A DNA stretch of 60,869 nt from an uncultured Lachnospiraceae bacterium (GCA_910588955.1 CAJURQ010000020.1:1-60869); one strand, 5' to 3'; shown: positions 41,886 through 50,908, counted from the stretch's first letter. Translations and numbers: made by a program. Notes: generated by a model from the letters alone, not told the origin.

Positions 41886-42398
41886 TTGAAAAAGTGGAAA
41901 ATTTTATTACTTGTGGGAGCAATGGTTCTGGGATGCGCGGGATGCGGTGAGCAGAAGCAGGAAGAGACGGAAGTGGTGGATGAAAAGCCCGTGGATGTGG
42001 TGCAGACGGAAGAAGCGGAGCCGGAGAGTGCGCCCACGGAGAGCGAGACAGAAGAGAAGAACGACAACTTTGAGGACTTAGAGGAAAAAGGAGCGGAAGG
42101 GGATACTGCGGCATTTGCGGAACAGATCCAGACAGCAATGGCGGAGAAGGATATGGATGCGCTCGCCGGGCTGTGCAGCTATCCGCTTGCGGTAAACGGC
42201 GAGGCAGTCGAGGGCGAGGAGGCGTTTATGGCGCTGGGAGCCGATACCATATTTACGGACGAGCGGTGCGCGGTGATTGCGGCGGTAGACGTTTCGACGC
42301 TGGAAGAGACTATGGCGGGCGTTATTATGGGCGATGCCACGCCGAACATTATTTTTAAGTCCGTTGACGGGGAGCTTCGCATAACGGGAATTAACTGA
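41886..42398 (+). CDS. Lipoprotein with acidic linker
   Basis: Start chosen at TTG 41886, eight bases after AGGAGG; an ATG at 41862 in the same frame has no ribosome site. The 170-residue product has a lipoprotein signal (KKWKILLLVGAMVLGCAGC) with a lipobox-type cysteine, then a Glu-rich stretch (about residues 25-70) and a folded domain with TAFAEQIQTAMAEKDMDALA. The last resembles small NTF2/DUF4878-like modules. Anchored outside the membrane. Function unknown; it is followed by a terminator. Confidence 0.78.
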   Translation: MKKWKILLLVGAMVLGCAGCGEQKQEETEVVDEKPVDVVQTEEAEPESAPTESETEEKNDNFEDLEEKGAEGDTAAFAEQIQTAMAEKDMDALAGLCSYPLAVNGEAVEGEEAFMALGADTIFTDERCAVIAAVDVSTLEETMAGVIMGDATPNIIFKSVDGELRITGIN

Positions 42399-42428
42399 CC
42401 GTGCAAAGAGGTTATGATACTGTGTAAG

Positions 42429-42460
42429 AAAAGCGGGGATTCGGGCGGATCTCCGCTTTT
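42429..42460 (+). terminator. Terminator after the lipoprotein gene
   Basis: AAAAGCGGGGAT (42429-42440) pairs with ATCTCCGCTTTT (42449-42460) with one G-T pair. It ends the lipoprotein transcript before the small-peptide gene. Confidence 0.8.
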
Positions 42461-42600
42461 CAAATTTAAGCGTGTGCATTATACTATAGATAAGATAACG
42501 CAGCGAAAAAATTTTTCCGAAAATGAAAGGAATCGGCTTTGCCGGACGTATTACTTATGAAACGATGTAATTACAGGATAAGAATACGGAGGTAAAGGGC

Positions 42601-42774
42601 ATGAAAAGAAAGCTGGCAAAGTTGATGGTAACGGTTGCTGCAGCGACATTTATGATTGGCAGCACGGTGATGGTGGCATCGGCGGAGGAGAGCGGCTGCT
42701 ATTATTATGACTACGAGAGTGGAGACATGATATGGTGTGACGGCAGTTCCGGACATCATTCCAGACATCATTGA
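42601..42774 (+). CDS. Small secreted peptide with His-rich tail
   Basis: 57 codons from ATG 42601, after GGAGGT. A signal peptide is clear: basic MKRKLAK, hydrophobic core VTVAAATFMIGSTVMVA and AxA cleavage at ASA (about residue 31). The mature part is only about 26 residues: two cysteines (CYYY and WCDG), several Tyr and Asp, and the tail GHHSRHH. It is too short for ordinary gene calling. A terminator follows at once, so it forms its own unit ahead of the sigma/anti-sigma genes, whose anti-sigma factor also ends in a His-rich tail. Metal binding is possible but untested. Confidence 0.68.
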   Translation: MKRKLAKLMVTVAAATFMIGSTVMVASAEESGCYYYDYESGDMIWCDGSSGHHSRHH

Positions 42775-42787
42775 GGGAGAAAAACGC

Positions 42788-42816
42788 AAAGCCCCGCTGC
42801 TAGTCAGCGGGGTTTT
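42788..42816 (+). terminator. Terminator after the small secreted peptide
   Basis: CCCCGCTG (42792-42799) pairs with CAGCGGGG (42805-42812) with flanking AAAG/TTTT. It ends 61 bases before the likely GTG start of the sigma factor gene. Confidence 0.88.
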
Positions 42817-42876
42817 GTATATGTGCAGGGGGAAACAAGCCTTCCTGTCCGGTTTTGGAGCAGAAGGAGAAAAGCG

Positions 42877-43356
42877 GTGAAAAGCGCGGAAGAAATCCAA
42901 TATGCCATGGAAACGTATGCGGACATGGTGCGGAGAATATGTTTTGTACATTTAAAAAACAGGGATGGCACGGAGGATGTATTTCAGAATGTCTATATGA
43001 AATATATGCTCTATGAAGGTATGTTTGAGAGCAGAGAGCATGAGAAGGCGTGGTTCGCGAGGGTGACAATTAACGCCTGCAAAGATATGCTCAGATATTT
43101 TTCCCGCAGAAAATGGGTATCTCTGGACGTGATTGCGGAGGAGAAAGAGGCGTTAGACGACACGTCCGCGGAAGTGCTGGATGTGGTGCTGAAACTCCCG
43201 GAAAAATATCGGAATGTCATTTATCTGTATTACTATGAGGGATATTCCGCCGCGGAGATTGCGGGAATACTGGGGCGTAAGGAAAATACGGTATATACGT
43301 GGCTGGCAAGGGCGAAGGTTTTGCTGCGGGAGAAGTTGGGAGGTGAATGGGCATGA
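42877..43356 (+). CDS. RNA polymerase sigma factor, ECF-like
   Basis: 159 residues from GTG 42877, seven bases after GGAG; the frame is open from 42823. Region 2 is visible as YADMVRRICFVHLKNRDGTEDVFQNVYMK and region 4 as LPEKYRNVIYLYYYEGYSAAEIAGILGRKENTVYTWLARAK (both given in full only to locate them: residues about 10-40 and 112-152). It overlaps the anti-sigma gene by ATGA, the usual arrangement for a sigma/anti-sigma pair. It likely drives its own operon and the surface genes. Confidence 0.9.
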   Translation: MKSAEEIQYAMETYADMVRRICFVHLKNRDGTEDVFQNVYMKYMLYEGMFESREHEKAWFARVTINACKDMLRYFSRRKWVSLDVIAEEKEALDDTSAEVLDVVLKLPEKYRNVIYLYYYEGYSAAEIAGILGRKENTVYTWLARAKVLLREKLGGEWA

Positions 43357-44078
43357 ATCTGATTCGGGAGAGTCTGGAAAACATAAAGGCAACAGAGGAA
43401 CTGAAACAGAATACATTACAGTACCTGCGTGAACAGCAGCAGGGAAAACACCGTGTCAGAGCGCATTTTGCCCATGCCTATGCGATGGCGGTGATCGGTT
43501 TGCTTTGCCTTGCCGGCATAGGGGGAGGCTTCGCGTACAGCCTGCCTGTCACTTACATCAGCATTGACGTGAATCCTTCTATAGAACTGAGCGTCAACCG
43601 CTTCGGCAGGGTGGTGTCTGCCGAGGCATATAATGATGACGGCGACGGAGTGATCGAACAGGTGCCGCTAAGAAATATTTCTTATATGCAGGCTGTCAAC
43701 CGCCTGATAAATGACGATAAATATAACAGATATCTGGAGCAGGACGGCGTGCTTGTCTTTACGGTGATTTCGGACCGGGCGGAGGAAATTCTGGAGGAGA
43801 TTACGTCTGACGAGCTGTCGGAAAAGTACGAAGCGCTGACGTACACCAGCGATCTTTCCTGCAGGGAGGAGGCGCACCGGCACGAGATGTCGTTTGGAAA
43901 ATATAGAACCTATCTGGAACTTCTGGAATACGATGAAGGCGTTACGATTGAGGACTGTCACGGAATGACGATGGGCGAACTGCGCAGCCGGATTGATGCC
44001 TGCTCCCACGCGGGACAGACAGGCGGGAAAAAGCAGCATGGCGGCGGTCACGGCAGCCATCATGGACATGACAATTAA
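43353..44078 (+). CDS. RsgI-like anti-sigma factor with His-rich tail
   Basis: Start chosen at ATG 43353 (ATGA overlap with the sigma gene, nine bases after GGGAGG); another ATG at 43347 is too near the site. A cytoplasmic N-terminus of about 45 residues would hold the sigma factor; a membrane helix (MAVIGLLCLAGIGGGFAYSL) follows. Outside lies the RsgI-type domain with ISIDVNPSIELSVNRFGRV and YNDDGDG. The end is strikingly His-rich: KKQHGGGHGSHHGHDN. RsgI proteins usually end in a carbohydrate-binding module; here the His tail replaces it, suggesting a metal or pH signal. Confidence 0.82.
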   Translation: MNLIRESLENIKATEELKQNTLQYLREQQQGKHRVRAHFAHAYAMAVIGLLCLAGIGGGFAYSLPVTYISIDVNPSIELSVNRFGRVVSAEAYNDDGDGVIEQVPLRNISYMQAVNRLINDDKYNRYLEQDGVLVFTVISDRAEEILEEITSDELSEKYEALTYTSDLSCREEAHRHEMSFGKYRTYLELLEYDEGVTIEDCHGMTMGELRSRIDACSHAGQTGGKKQHGGGHGSHHGHDN

Positions 44079-44125
44079 TTTGGATCCGGTTCAGATACAT
44101 GCAGAATGACAGCAGGAGGTGGAAC

Positions 44126-46162
44126 ATGGGAAAAAAAGCCATATATTGTCTGGGGGCGTGTCTGTTGGCGGCGCAGATGTCTTTGTCTGCTGTTCTGCCG
44201 TGTTATGCGGCGCAGATCGGTTCCGGCGCAACCGTGGAATCGGTGGAGGAAAAGTCGTTTATTACGTCTGTTACAATCTCCCCGGGAACAACGGTTGTCT
44301 CCAAAGATACGAAATGCAGCTTTACGGCATATGTGGCGGGCGTCAATGACTACAGCAGGGAAGTCGCGTGGAGCGTTTCCGGGCAGAAGAGCCAGAGCAC
44401 CTTTATTGACACGAACGGCATACTGAATGTGGCTTCGGATGAAACCGCGTCCTCCATGGTGGTGAAGGCGGTTTCCAAGCAGGACAGCAACTACAGTGCG
44501 GAGGCGTTAGTTTCCGTGCGCGAGACGATGTATGACATACAGTTGCAGGTATCCCCGGAAAACAGCGGCAATGTGTACGGGAGCGGCACGGTAAAGGAGG
44601 GCGCAGACGTTGTGATTTCAGCGACGCCGGACGAGGGATTTACCTTTGACTGCTGGACGGAAAACGGGAACCGGGTTTCGCAGGACTCCCAGTATACGAT
44701 CAACAATGTTCGCGGTGACGTGACGTATGTGGCGGAGTTTAAACGGATCGTCTGCCGGATTAACGTAAACGTCAATGACGGTAACGGCGGTACGGCGACG
44801 GAAAGCCGGGATATCAACTATGGAGATGGCATGGTGCTCGAGGCGTCGGCGAAGGATGGGTACCAGTTTGACGGCTGGACGGAGAACGGGAACACCGTCA
44901 GCAAAGACAGCAGGATGCCGTTGGACCGCGTCACGCAGTCCAGAACGTTTACCGCGGTGTTTACCAGAAAAAACGACGAGCCGAAAACGTATACCATCAC
45001 AGCCACAGCGTCTTCCGAGAACGGGACGATTACGCCCGCCGGGAAGAGCACGGTGAAGGAAGGGGAGGGGATTCTCTACACAATGACCCCGAAAAGCGGT
45101 TATGCCGTCAGCAATGTGTATGTGGACGGGAAATCGGTGGGATGGATGAATTCCTTTAACTTTACCGACGTGAGGGAGAACCATACCATTTCCGTTGACT
45201 TTGCGCAGTCCGCCGCAAAAGATAAAAACGACGGGGCGGAAAAAAAGCCTGCCCAGACGGACAAAAAAGAAGAGCAGAAAGAAGATACGGCGGACAAGGA
45301 TAAGAAAACGGATCAGGACAGAAAAGAGGAGAAAACAGATCAGAACGACGACAGAGAGAAAAACGATAATGAAGCGCCGGGGGAATCGGACGGCGGGCAG
45401 AGACAGGAGAGCGGGCTGACAGGGACATTAAAACATTTGAATGTCTCCGTGGATGAGGCGGAGCGTCTGGTCAAGGGGAACAACGATGCGGAGTTGATGA
45501 TTGGCGCGCTGGAGACCGGGGATCTGCAGCTGACGGCGCACAATGATTTCTGTAACGGAAAACAGGAGACTTCTTATTATAATTTTGAGGCGGCGGTTGA
45601 CTATTTCCTATCCGGAGAAGAGAAACTGGAACTGCTGCAGGGCAGCGCGCCTGCGGAAATAAACTTGTACGTGAAGGACATGGACGGCAGGGAGCCGGAA
45701 CAGGTGCGGAAAGAGTTTGCGGAGAAAAAACTGCCGGGCATGAGTATCGGACGGTATTTTGAGGTGTCCCTCACGGCGTCAAAGGGAGGAGAAACGCAGA
45801 CGATTTCCGAACTTCCGTCAGCGTTGAAAGTGGTGATTGATGTGCCGGAGCGCTTAAAGGCGGAGAAACGACAGTTTTATGTGCTGCGATTACATACAAA
45901 GGAAGACGGCAGCCGGGAATTTGCGCAGCTGACGGATGAGGATGACAACCCGGACACAATTACTTTTTCTACCGATAAGTTTTCCCCGTATGCGATTGCC
46001 TATATCGACTGGCAGGCGGGGGACGGGGCTGCGTCTGGTATTGCGGGGAAGGAACCCGGCGACCGTCGGTTCAGAAATGCAGCCGGAATTGTGGTTGTTT
46101 TGCTGGCGCTGGCAGTGACTGTGACGGGGGTGTTGTACATTGCCGGAAAAAGGAGACGGTAG
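44126..46162 (+). CDS. Surface protein with Ig-like and InlB-type repeats
   Basis: 678 residues from ATG 44126 after GGAGGT. A signal peptide ends near LPCYA. An Ig-like domain (SPGTTVVSKDTKCSFTAYV) is followed by three InlB B-type repeats of about 70 residues (each with G-F/Y-x-F-D-x-W-T-E-N-G or the like). A long Lys/Glu/Asp/Gln-rich linker (about residues 365-415) precedes a C-terminal domain and one membrane helix (AGIVVVLLALAVTVTGVLYI) ending in KRRR. No LPxTG motif is seen, so it is held by the helix. It follows the sigma/anti-sigma pair and is probably controlled by it. Confidence 0.85.
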   Translation: MGKKAIYCLGACLLAAQMSLSAVLPCYAAQIGSGATVESVEEKSFITSVTISPGTTVVSKDTKCSFTAYVAGVNDYSREVAWSVSGQKSQSTFIDTNGILNVASDETASSMVVKAVSKQDSNYSAEALVSVRETMYDIQLQVSPENSGNVYGSGTVKEGADVVISATPDEGFTFDCWTENGNRVSQDSQYTINNVRGDVTYVAEFKRIVCRINVNVNDGNGGTATESRDINYGDGMVLEASAKDGYQFDGWTENGNTVSKDSRMPLDRVTQSRTFTAVFTRKNDEPKTYTITATASSENGTITPAGKSTVKEGEGILYTMTPKSGYAVSNVYVDGKSVGWMNSFNFTDVRENHTISVDFAQSAAKDKNDGAEKKPAQTDKKEEQKEDTADKDKKTDQDRKEEKTDQNDDREKNDNEAPGESDGGQRQESGLTGTLKHLNVSVDEAERLVKGNNDAELMIGALETGDLQLTAHNDFCNGKQETSYYNFEAAVDYFLSGEEKLELLQGSAPAEINLYVKDMDGREPEQVRKEFAEKKLPGMSIGRYFEVSLTASKGGETQTISELPSALKVVIDVPERLKAEKRQFYVLRLHTKEDGSREFAQLTDEDDNPDTITFSTDKFSPYAIAYIDWQAGDGAASGIAGKEPGDRRFRNAAGIVVVLLALAVTVTGVLYIAGKRRR

Positions 46163-46168
46163 AGCGAT

Positions 46169-47047
46169 TTAAATGCTTACGACAAAAGCGAAGTAACCGC
46201 GCCCGGTGTTGAACAACAGGCTGTAATCGAAACTGCCCGCGTAAAATGCCTGCTGGAACTGCTCCGCGGTCATGAAATGACTGTTTACCAGATGATATTG
46301 CAATGCCAGATCGCTGCGTATGGCAACCTGCTCCGCTATCTGGATCGCAAGTTCCTTACCGATCGCCATGACAAGCTGATCCATTTTGTTTAAGGGAATA
46401 TTTAAAATAGAACTCACGGCGCGCAGGACAAGGCTTTCTTCCAGCGCCATAAAAATCTGTACCTCCTCATGATCTATGGAGAGGTATGTCAGCCGGATAA
46501 TCATACTTTTGCCGAAGTCTTCACCGCTGTAATGTTCGCTGACAAGCTGTGTCGGCAGGCGGAAGATTTCGTGTATGGTGCCGGACAGCGCATTTTCCAG
46601 CGCGTCCATGTCTGCCCCGGTATGATCGGTCTTCCATTTGTTTGAAATCATACCGGCAATGGCGCGGTCTTCGATTATGATATGGGCGGTGAGCCATCCG
46701 ACGCAGATGCCGATAAAGTGATGGATGGATTCCTCCGAATATTCGGATTCCGTGAGATCTTTTTCGAGTGCCGGCAGTGTTTTGTCACGCATGTCGTCAT
46801 GCAGACGCTTGTGTATTTCATAGCCGGAATAGCCGATGGAGCGCATATATGCTTCCTCGTCGGCAAAGTGTTGTATGGCGTAATTTTTAAAATATTTGAT
46901 GCCCTCGGCGCACGCCCACTGTCCGTTGGTTTTATCCTTACTTAATGTGAGTAGCCGATGTACGATGGAAAACAGTTTTCGGTGTGCTTTGTCGATGGAA
47001 TCAACGCCGATGTTGAACCGTTTGTCCCATTCTGCTTCTTTTGGCAT
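46169..47047 (-). CDS. Bacteriohemerythrin fused to a CheX-like domain
   Basis: Start chosen at ATG 47047, after AAGGAG; a longer frame to 47092 lacks a site. The 292-residue product has an N-terminal hemerythrin domain with iron ligands in GVDSIDKAHRKLF, AIQHFADEE, YEIHKRLHDD and AHIIIEDRAI. The last ~150 residues (from GADMDALENALSGTIHEIF) look like the CheX/CheC phosphatase fold, but the assignment is weak. Hemerythrins bind O2 at a di-iron site and are linked to oxygen sensing or aerotaxis in anaerobes. It converges with the surface-protein gene (six bases between stops). Confidence 0.8.
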   Translation of the reverse strand: MPKEAEWDKRFNIGVDSIDKAHRKLFSIVHRLLTLSKDKTNGQWACAEGIKYFKNYAIQHFADEEAYMRSIGYSGYEIHKRLHDDMRDKTLPALEKDLTESEYSEESIHHFIGICVGWLTAHIIIEDRAIAGMISNKWKTDHTGADMDALENALSGTIHEIFRLPTQLVSEHYSGEDFGKSMIIRLTYLSIDHEEVQIFMALEESLVLRAVSSILNIPLNKMDQLVMAIGKELAIQIAEQVAIRSDLALQYHLVNSHFMTAEQFQQAFYAGSFDYSLLFNTGRGYFAFVVSI

Positions 47048-47193
47048 GTCTGCTCCTTGCTCCATTGCTTGCAAAGGCTTTTTGGTTCGCAAGTGGGTTT
47101 CGCTGTTACTATACTATATGTCGAAGAGTGGAGAAGTGTGTCGTATTTTATCTGGCGGCAGGGCAGACTGTGCCGGGAGGGGGATGAGAGTCT

Positions 47194-47700
47194 ATGGAAC
47201 TGACAGAGATAGATGCGCTGCAGATTGCAAAGCGGGTGGATGCCATCCTGCATGTGCCGGGAAACTACCGCGGCGGAAATCTGGAAATGACGATTGTGAT
47301 TGACACGTCCATGGAGAAGGCGGATTTTCAAGACGCGGCAGCCGCCGTTGTAAAAGCGCTGAAAAGAAGCAATGAGATTTTTCGCAATGTTCGGCTGAAC
47401 CTGGTATTCTGGGGGCAGGAAATGACGTCTGCGGTGACGCCCATGGCAATGCTTATGACGGGCGGCGCGTTTAGGGAGTACCGCGCCTGTCCGCAGAAAA
47501 AGAAATATGAGGAATTGTTCGCCTATTTGAAAAAGTTTCACGCGAGAAGTAAAGTGGTGCTTGTATTTGCGGATGAAAAAAACGAGGTGTCGGATGCGCA
47601 GGCGGTGAGGGAGGCGCTCACGCCTTTTTTGAAAAGCAGGATACTGCTCATAGCGGAGCGGGTTGTGAGCGGGGCGGAGTTTTTCCGGGACAACATATAG
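47194..47700 (+). CDS. Hypothetical protein, possibly VWA-like
   Basis: A 168-residue cytoplasmic protein not recognised as a known family. EMTIVIDTSMEKADF has a D-x-S pattern that recalls the first metal-binding strand of von Willebrand A domains, and alternating strands and helices follow (RLNLVFWGQEM, SKVVLVFADEK, SRILLIAERV). It lacks the rest of a complete MIDAS. GGGAGGGGG lies upstream. It sits between divergent hemerythrin and Cu/Zn-SOD genes; a stress role is a guess from location only. Confidence 0.6.
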   Translation: MELTEIDALQIAKRVDAILHVPGNYRGGNLEMTIVIDTSMEKADFQDAAAAVVKALKRSNEIFRNVRLNLVFWGQEMTSAVTPMAMLMTGGAFREYRACPQKKKYEELFAYLKKFHARSKVVLVFADEKNEVSDAQAVREALTPFLKSRILLIAERVVSGAEFFRDNI

Positions 47701-47767
47701 TCTGACTGCAAGGAACCACTTTGCAAATTTATCATAAGATAGCTTTAAAACATATAGGAGCATTCTT

Positions 47768-48265
47768 ATGTCCAATTATGAAATAACACCGGGAACCGCT
47801 TTTACACAGCTTCTGATTCACAATCACCCGGGAGCCGTAGCATGGGTCAACGGCAGCGAACGATATCCCGATTTAAACGGTGCGGTTAAATTTTATCATA
47901 CCACCTACGGCGGCGTACTGGTGGAGGCGGAAATTTTCGGGCTTCCAAATATTAATCTGCCCGGTTCCAGCAATTTTTACGCGATGCATATACATGACTC
48001 GGGAGACTGCAGCGATCATTTCAGCCATACGGGGCTGCATTATAATCCCGGAAATATGCCGCATCCCGATCACGCAGGAGATATGCCGCCTCTTCTCGGC
48101 AATCAGGGATATGCGTTCAGTGTCTTTTACGATAAGAGATATACCATTCGGGAAATTGTCGGGAGATCTGTGATTATCCACGAAAAGCCCGATGATTTCA
48201 CTTCCCAGCCGGCAGGAAATGCCGGTGACAAGATCGCCTGCGGAACGATAGAGTGGACGGCGTAA
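47768..48265 (+). CDS. Cu/Zn superoxide dismutase family protein
   Basis: A 165-residue protein with all expected metal ligands: His74 and His76 (MHIHDSGDC), His91 (bridging), His99, His102 and Asp105 (HPDHAGDMP), and His138 (VIIHEKPDD). Cys81 and Cys158 could form the conserved disulfide. Unlike most bacterial SodC it has no signal peptide, so a cytoplasmic or coat location is implied. Bacillus YojM-like proteins lack some ligands, but this one keeps them. In an anaerobe it should remove superoxide during oxygen exposure. Confidence 0.85.
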   Translation: MSNYEITPGTAFTQLLIHNHPGAVAWVNGSERYPDLNGAVKFYHTTYGGVLVEAEIFGLPNINLPGSSNFYAMHIHDSGDCSDHFSHTGLHYNPGNMPHPDHAGDMPPLLGNQGYAFSVFYDKRYTIREIVGRSVIIHEKPDDFTSQPAGNAGDKIACGTIEWTA

Positions 48266-48367
48266 AATTCCAAGATAACCTTTCCTTTATCGAAGATAAT
48301 TTGTATAATTGAAATAGAAAATTTGCTATAGAGGATACATGAGGCGATAGAGAGAAGGGGGATCCGT

Positions 48368-49138
48368 ATGAAAAATTATTCGGAGGATGCGAGCAGACAG
48401 TACCATATACAGGTGGCGGCGGGCGAAGTGGGGCGCTATGTGATTATGCCCGGCGACCCCAAACGCTGTGTGAAGATTGCACAGTATTTTGACAATCCCG
48501 TTTTGATTGCGGATAACAGAGAATATGTCACCTATACGGGGACGCTTGACGGGGTGAAGGTCAGCGTGACTTCCACTGGTATCGGCGGTCCCTCGGCGGC
48601 TATCGCCATGGAAGAACTTGTGCGCTGCGGTGCGGACACGTTTCTGCGTATCGGCACCTGCGGCGGTATGCAGCCGGAGGTAAAGAGCGGAGATATCGTG
48701 ATTGCCACCGGGGCAATCCGCATGGAGGGGACGAGCCGGGAGTATGCGCCCATCGAGTTTCCGGCGGTACCGGATCTGGCGGTGACGAACGCGCTGGTGG
48801 AGGCGGCAAAAGTCAAGGGTTATCCGTTCCACGCGGGTGTTGTGCAGTGCAAGGATTCCTTCTACGGACAGCACGAGCCGGAGACGAAGCCGGTGAGTTA
48901 CGAACTGATGAATAAATGGGAAGCATGGAAGCGGCTCGGATGTCTTGCCTCCGAGATGGAGTCTGCGGCGCTCTTTACCGTGGCGAGCTGCCTGCGGGTG
49001 AGAGCCGGCTCCTGTTTCCTTGTGGTGGCAAATCAGGAGCGGGAGAAACTTGGACTGGAAAACCCGGTGGTGCACGATACGGATATGGCGATCCGGGTGG
49101 CTGTTGAGGCGGTGAGGGGGTTGATGCGGAATGAGTAA
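48368..49138 (+). CDS. udp: Uridine phosphorylase
   Basis: A 256-residue nucleoside phosphorylase of the NP-I family. YVIMPGDPKRC (phosphate site), STGIGGPSAAIAMEELVRCG, RIGTCGGMQ, then FYGQHEPET and CLASEMESAALFTVA (ribose and base binding) are diagnostic of uridine phosphorylase. It splits uridine into uracil and ribose-1-phosphate. AGAAGGGGG precedes the ATG. Between its stop and the convergent SulP gene (49139-49267) only a 27-codon ATG frame with no support is present. Confidence 0.92.
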   Translation: MKNYSEDASRQYHIQVAAGEVGRYVIMPGDPKRCVKIAQYFDNPVLIADNREYVTYTGTLDGVKVSVTSTGIGGPSAAIAMEELVRCGADTFLRIGTCGGMQPEVKSGDIVIATGAIRMEGTSREYAPIEFPAVPDLAVTNALVEAAKVKGYPFHAGVVQCKDSFYGQHEPETKPVSYELMNKWEAWKRLGCLASEMESAALFTVASCLRVRAGSCFLVVANQEREKLGLENPVVHDTDMAIRVAVEAVRGLMRNE

Positions 49139-49267
49139 GTATGAAAAAGGAACTGTCTGCATTTGGCTATAAGGTCGGAAAAATTTCCATGAAAGAGCAG
49201 ACAGTGGCTTTTGAGAAAGTGTAGAGAGGAAAAAGGGAGGGAGCGCAGGATACAGCAGACCGCGCAG

Positions 49268-50908
49268 TTACGCGTGCCTGCCAGCAACCTCCAGCGCCTC
49301 ATCAATGTGGGTGCAGAAGTTCTCTTCACCGATGCGCGCGGAAAAGCCCGCCTTGTCCATGACTTTTCTCGGCTGTTCATTTACATGGGAGAGGATGATC
49401 CGAATGCCTCTCCCTTCGCATTTGTCTAAAAGCTCCGTCAGGGAGTGCATGGCGGTCGCATCGATGGCGTTCACGCTGCGCATACGCAGGATCAGACAGG
49501 TAGTGTCCTCGCGCAGGGTGATACGCAGAATCTTGTCAGCCGCGGCGAAAAACATGGGACCGGAGATCTCGTAGACAAGTGTGTGGTCCGGCACAACGCG
49601 AAGCGAGAGGGCGTCGGGATCGTCCTCCTCGTCCACATACTTCCAGCCTTCCACCTCCGTCACCTCGCTCATGCGCTTCATAAAGAGGATGGCGGCGAGG
49701 AGAATGCCGACCTCAATTGCGAGCACCAGATCAAAGACGACAGTCAGTACAAAACTGAGCACTAAAACGATAATGTCACTCTTGGGGGAGGACTTCATCA
49801 GATTCACAAAGGAACGCCAGCCGCTCATATTGTACGCCACCATAAAGAGGATGGCGGCAATGCAGGGCATGGGAATCAGAGCCGCGTAAGGCATCAGGAT
49901 GACTAAAATCAGTACCAGCGTAACGGAGTGCACCATTCCGGCGATGGGAGTGCGCCCGCCGTTCTTGATGTTGGCGGCGGTTCTCGCAATCGCGCCCGTG
50001 GCGGGGATACCGCCGAAGAGCGCAGAGCCCACGTTGCCGACGCCCTGCGCGATCAGTTCCATGTTGGAGCGGTGCTTGGAGTTTATCATGCTGTCCGAAA
50101 CCACGCAGGAGAGCAGGGATTCGATGGCGGCAAGAATCGCGATCGTGAAAGCGTCCGGCAGGATATCGCCCACGTCCTTCATGGTAAAGGACGGCAGGTG
50201 AAAGCTCGGCAGTTTATTGCTGATCTCATAGAGGTCGCCGATGGTATTCACATTCATGTTGAGAAGCTTTACCATCAGGATGCCGACGATCACGGCGATC
50301 AGGGAGCCGGGGATGGTCTTGTTGATATAAGGAAATACAATCAGGATTGCAAGGCAGACCAGCCCGACAATGAGTGCCTGCACGTTAATGGTCGAGATAT
50401 TTTTGATAACGGCTTCCATTTTTTCCATCGTCTCAATCGTCACCGTTCCCTCGGGATAAGTCAGCCCGAGAAAGTCCTTGATCTGCCCGATGGCGATGGT
50501 GACGGCGATACCCGCCGTGAAGCCGGTGGTGATAGTGTAGGGGATATATTTGATCAGGTTGCCGAGGCGCAGAAAGCCCATTGCAATCAAAATGATGCCC
50601 GCAAGGATGGTGGCGAGAACCAGCCCGTCCATGCCCTTCGCGGCGACGATGCCCGCTACAATGGTGGCGAAGGCGGCTGTGGGACCTGCGATCTGGACGC
50701 GGCTTCCGCCTAAAAAGGAGATCAGAAAACCGGCAACAATGGCGGTGTAGATACCCTGTTCCGGACCGACGCCAGACGCAAGCGCAAGCGCGATGGACAA
50801 GGGAAGCGCGATAATGGCGACAATGATGCCCGCGATCACGTCCTTGATGAACTGCTCTTTTGTATAGGTCTTCATCACTGAAAACAACTTCGGTTTTAAT
50901 TTTTCCAT
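49268..50908 (-). CDS. SulP-family anion transporter with STAS domain
   Basis: A 546-residue transporter. About 10-14 membrane helices span residues 20-430, with the SulP signature ALPLSIALALASGVGPEQGI (residues about 35-55) and GGSRVQIAGPTAAF. A C-terminal STAS domain (about 440-546; MRSVNAIDATAMHSL) probably regulates transport. Substrate may be sulfate, bicarbonate or a dicarboxylate. The 254-bp gap upstream to the FAD dehydrogenase is the shared divergent promoter region; a GC-rich hairpin near 50990 (GCGCGTC-GGACGCGC) is visible. Confidence 0.92.
   Translation of the reverse strand: MEKLKPKLFSVMKTYTKEQFIKDVIAGIIVAIIALPLSIALALASGVGPEQGIYTAIVAGFLISFLGGSRVQIAGPTAAFATIVAGIVAAKGMDGLVLATILAGIILIAMGFLRLGNLIKYIPYTITTGFTAGIAVTIAIGQIKDFLGLTYPEGTVTIETMEKMEAVIKNISTINVQALIVGLVCLAILIVFPYINKTIPGSLIAVIVGILMVKLLNMNVNTIGDLYEISNKLPSFHLPSFTMKDVGDILPDAFTIAILAAIESLLSCVVSDSMINSKHRSNMELIAQGVGNVGSALFGGIPATGAIARTAANIKNGGRTPIAGMVHSVTLVLILVILMPYAALIPMPCIAAILFMVAYNMSGWRSFVNLMKSSPKSDIIVLVLSFVLTVVFDLVLAIEVGILLAAILFMKRMSEVTEVEGWKYVDEEDDPDALSLRVVPDHTLVYEISGPMFFAAADKILRITLREDTTCLILRMRSVNAIDATAMHSLTELLDKCEGRGIRIILSHVNEQPRKVMDKAGFSARIGEENFCTHIDEALEVAGRHA

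Noticed and set aside
49141..49224. 27-codon frame after the uridine phosphorylase gene
   Set aside because: No ribosome site, no signal or domain, and it overlaps the region between convergent genes.
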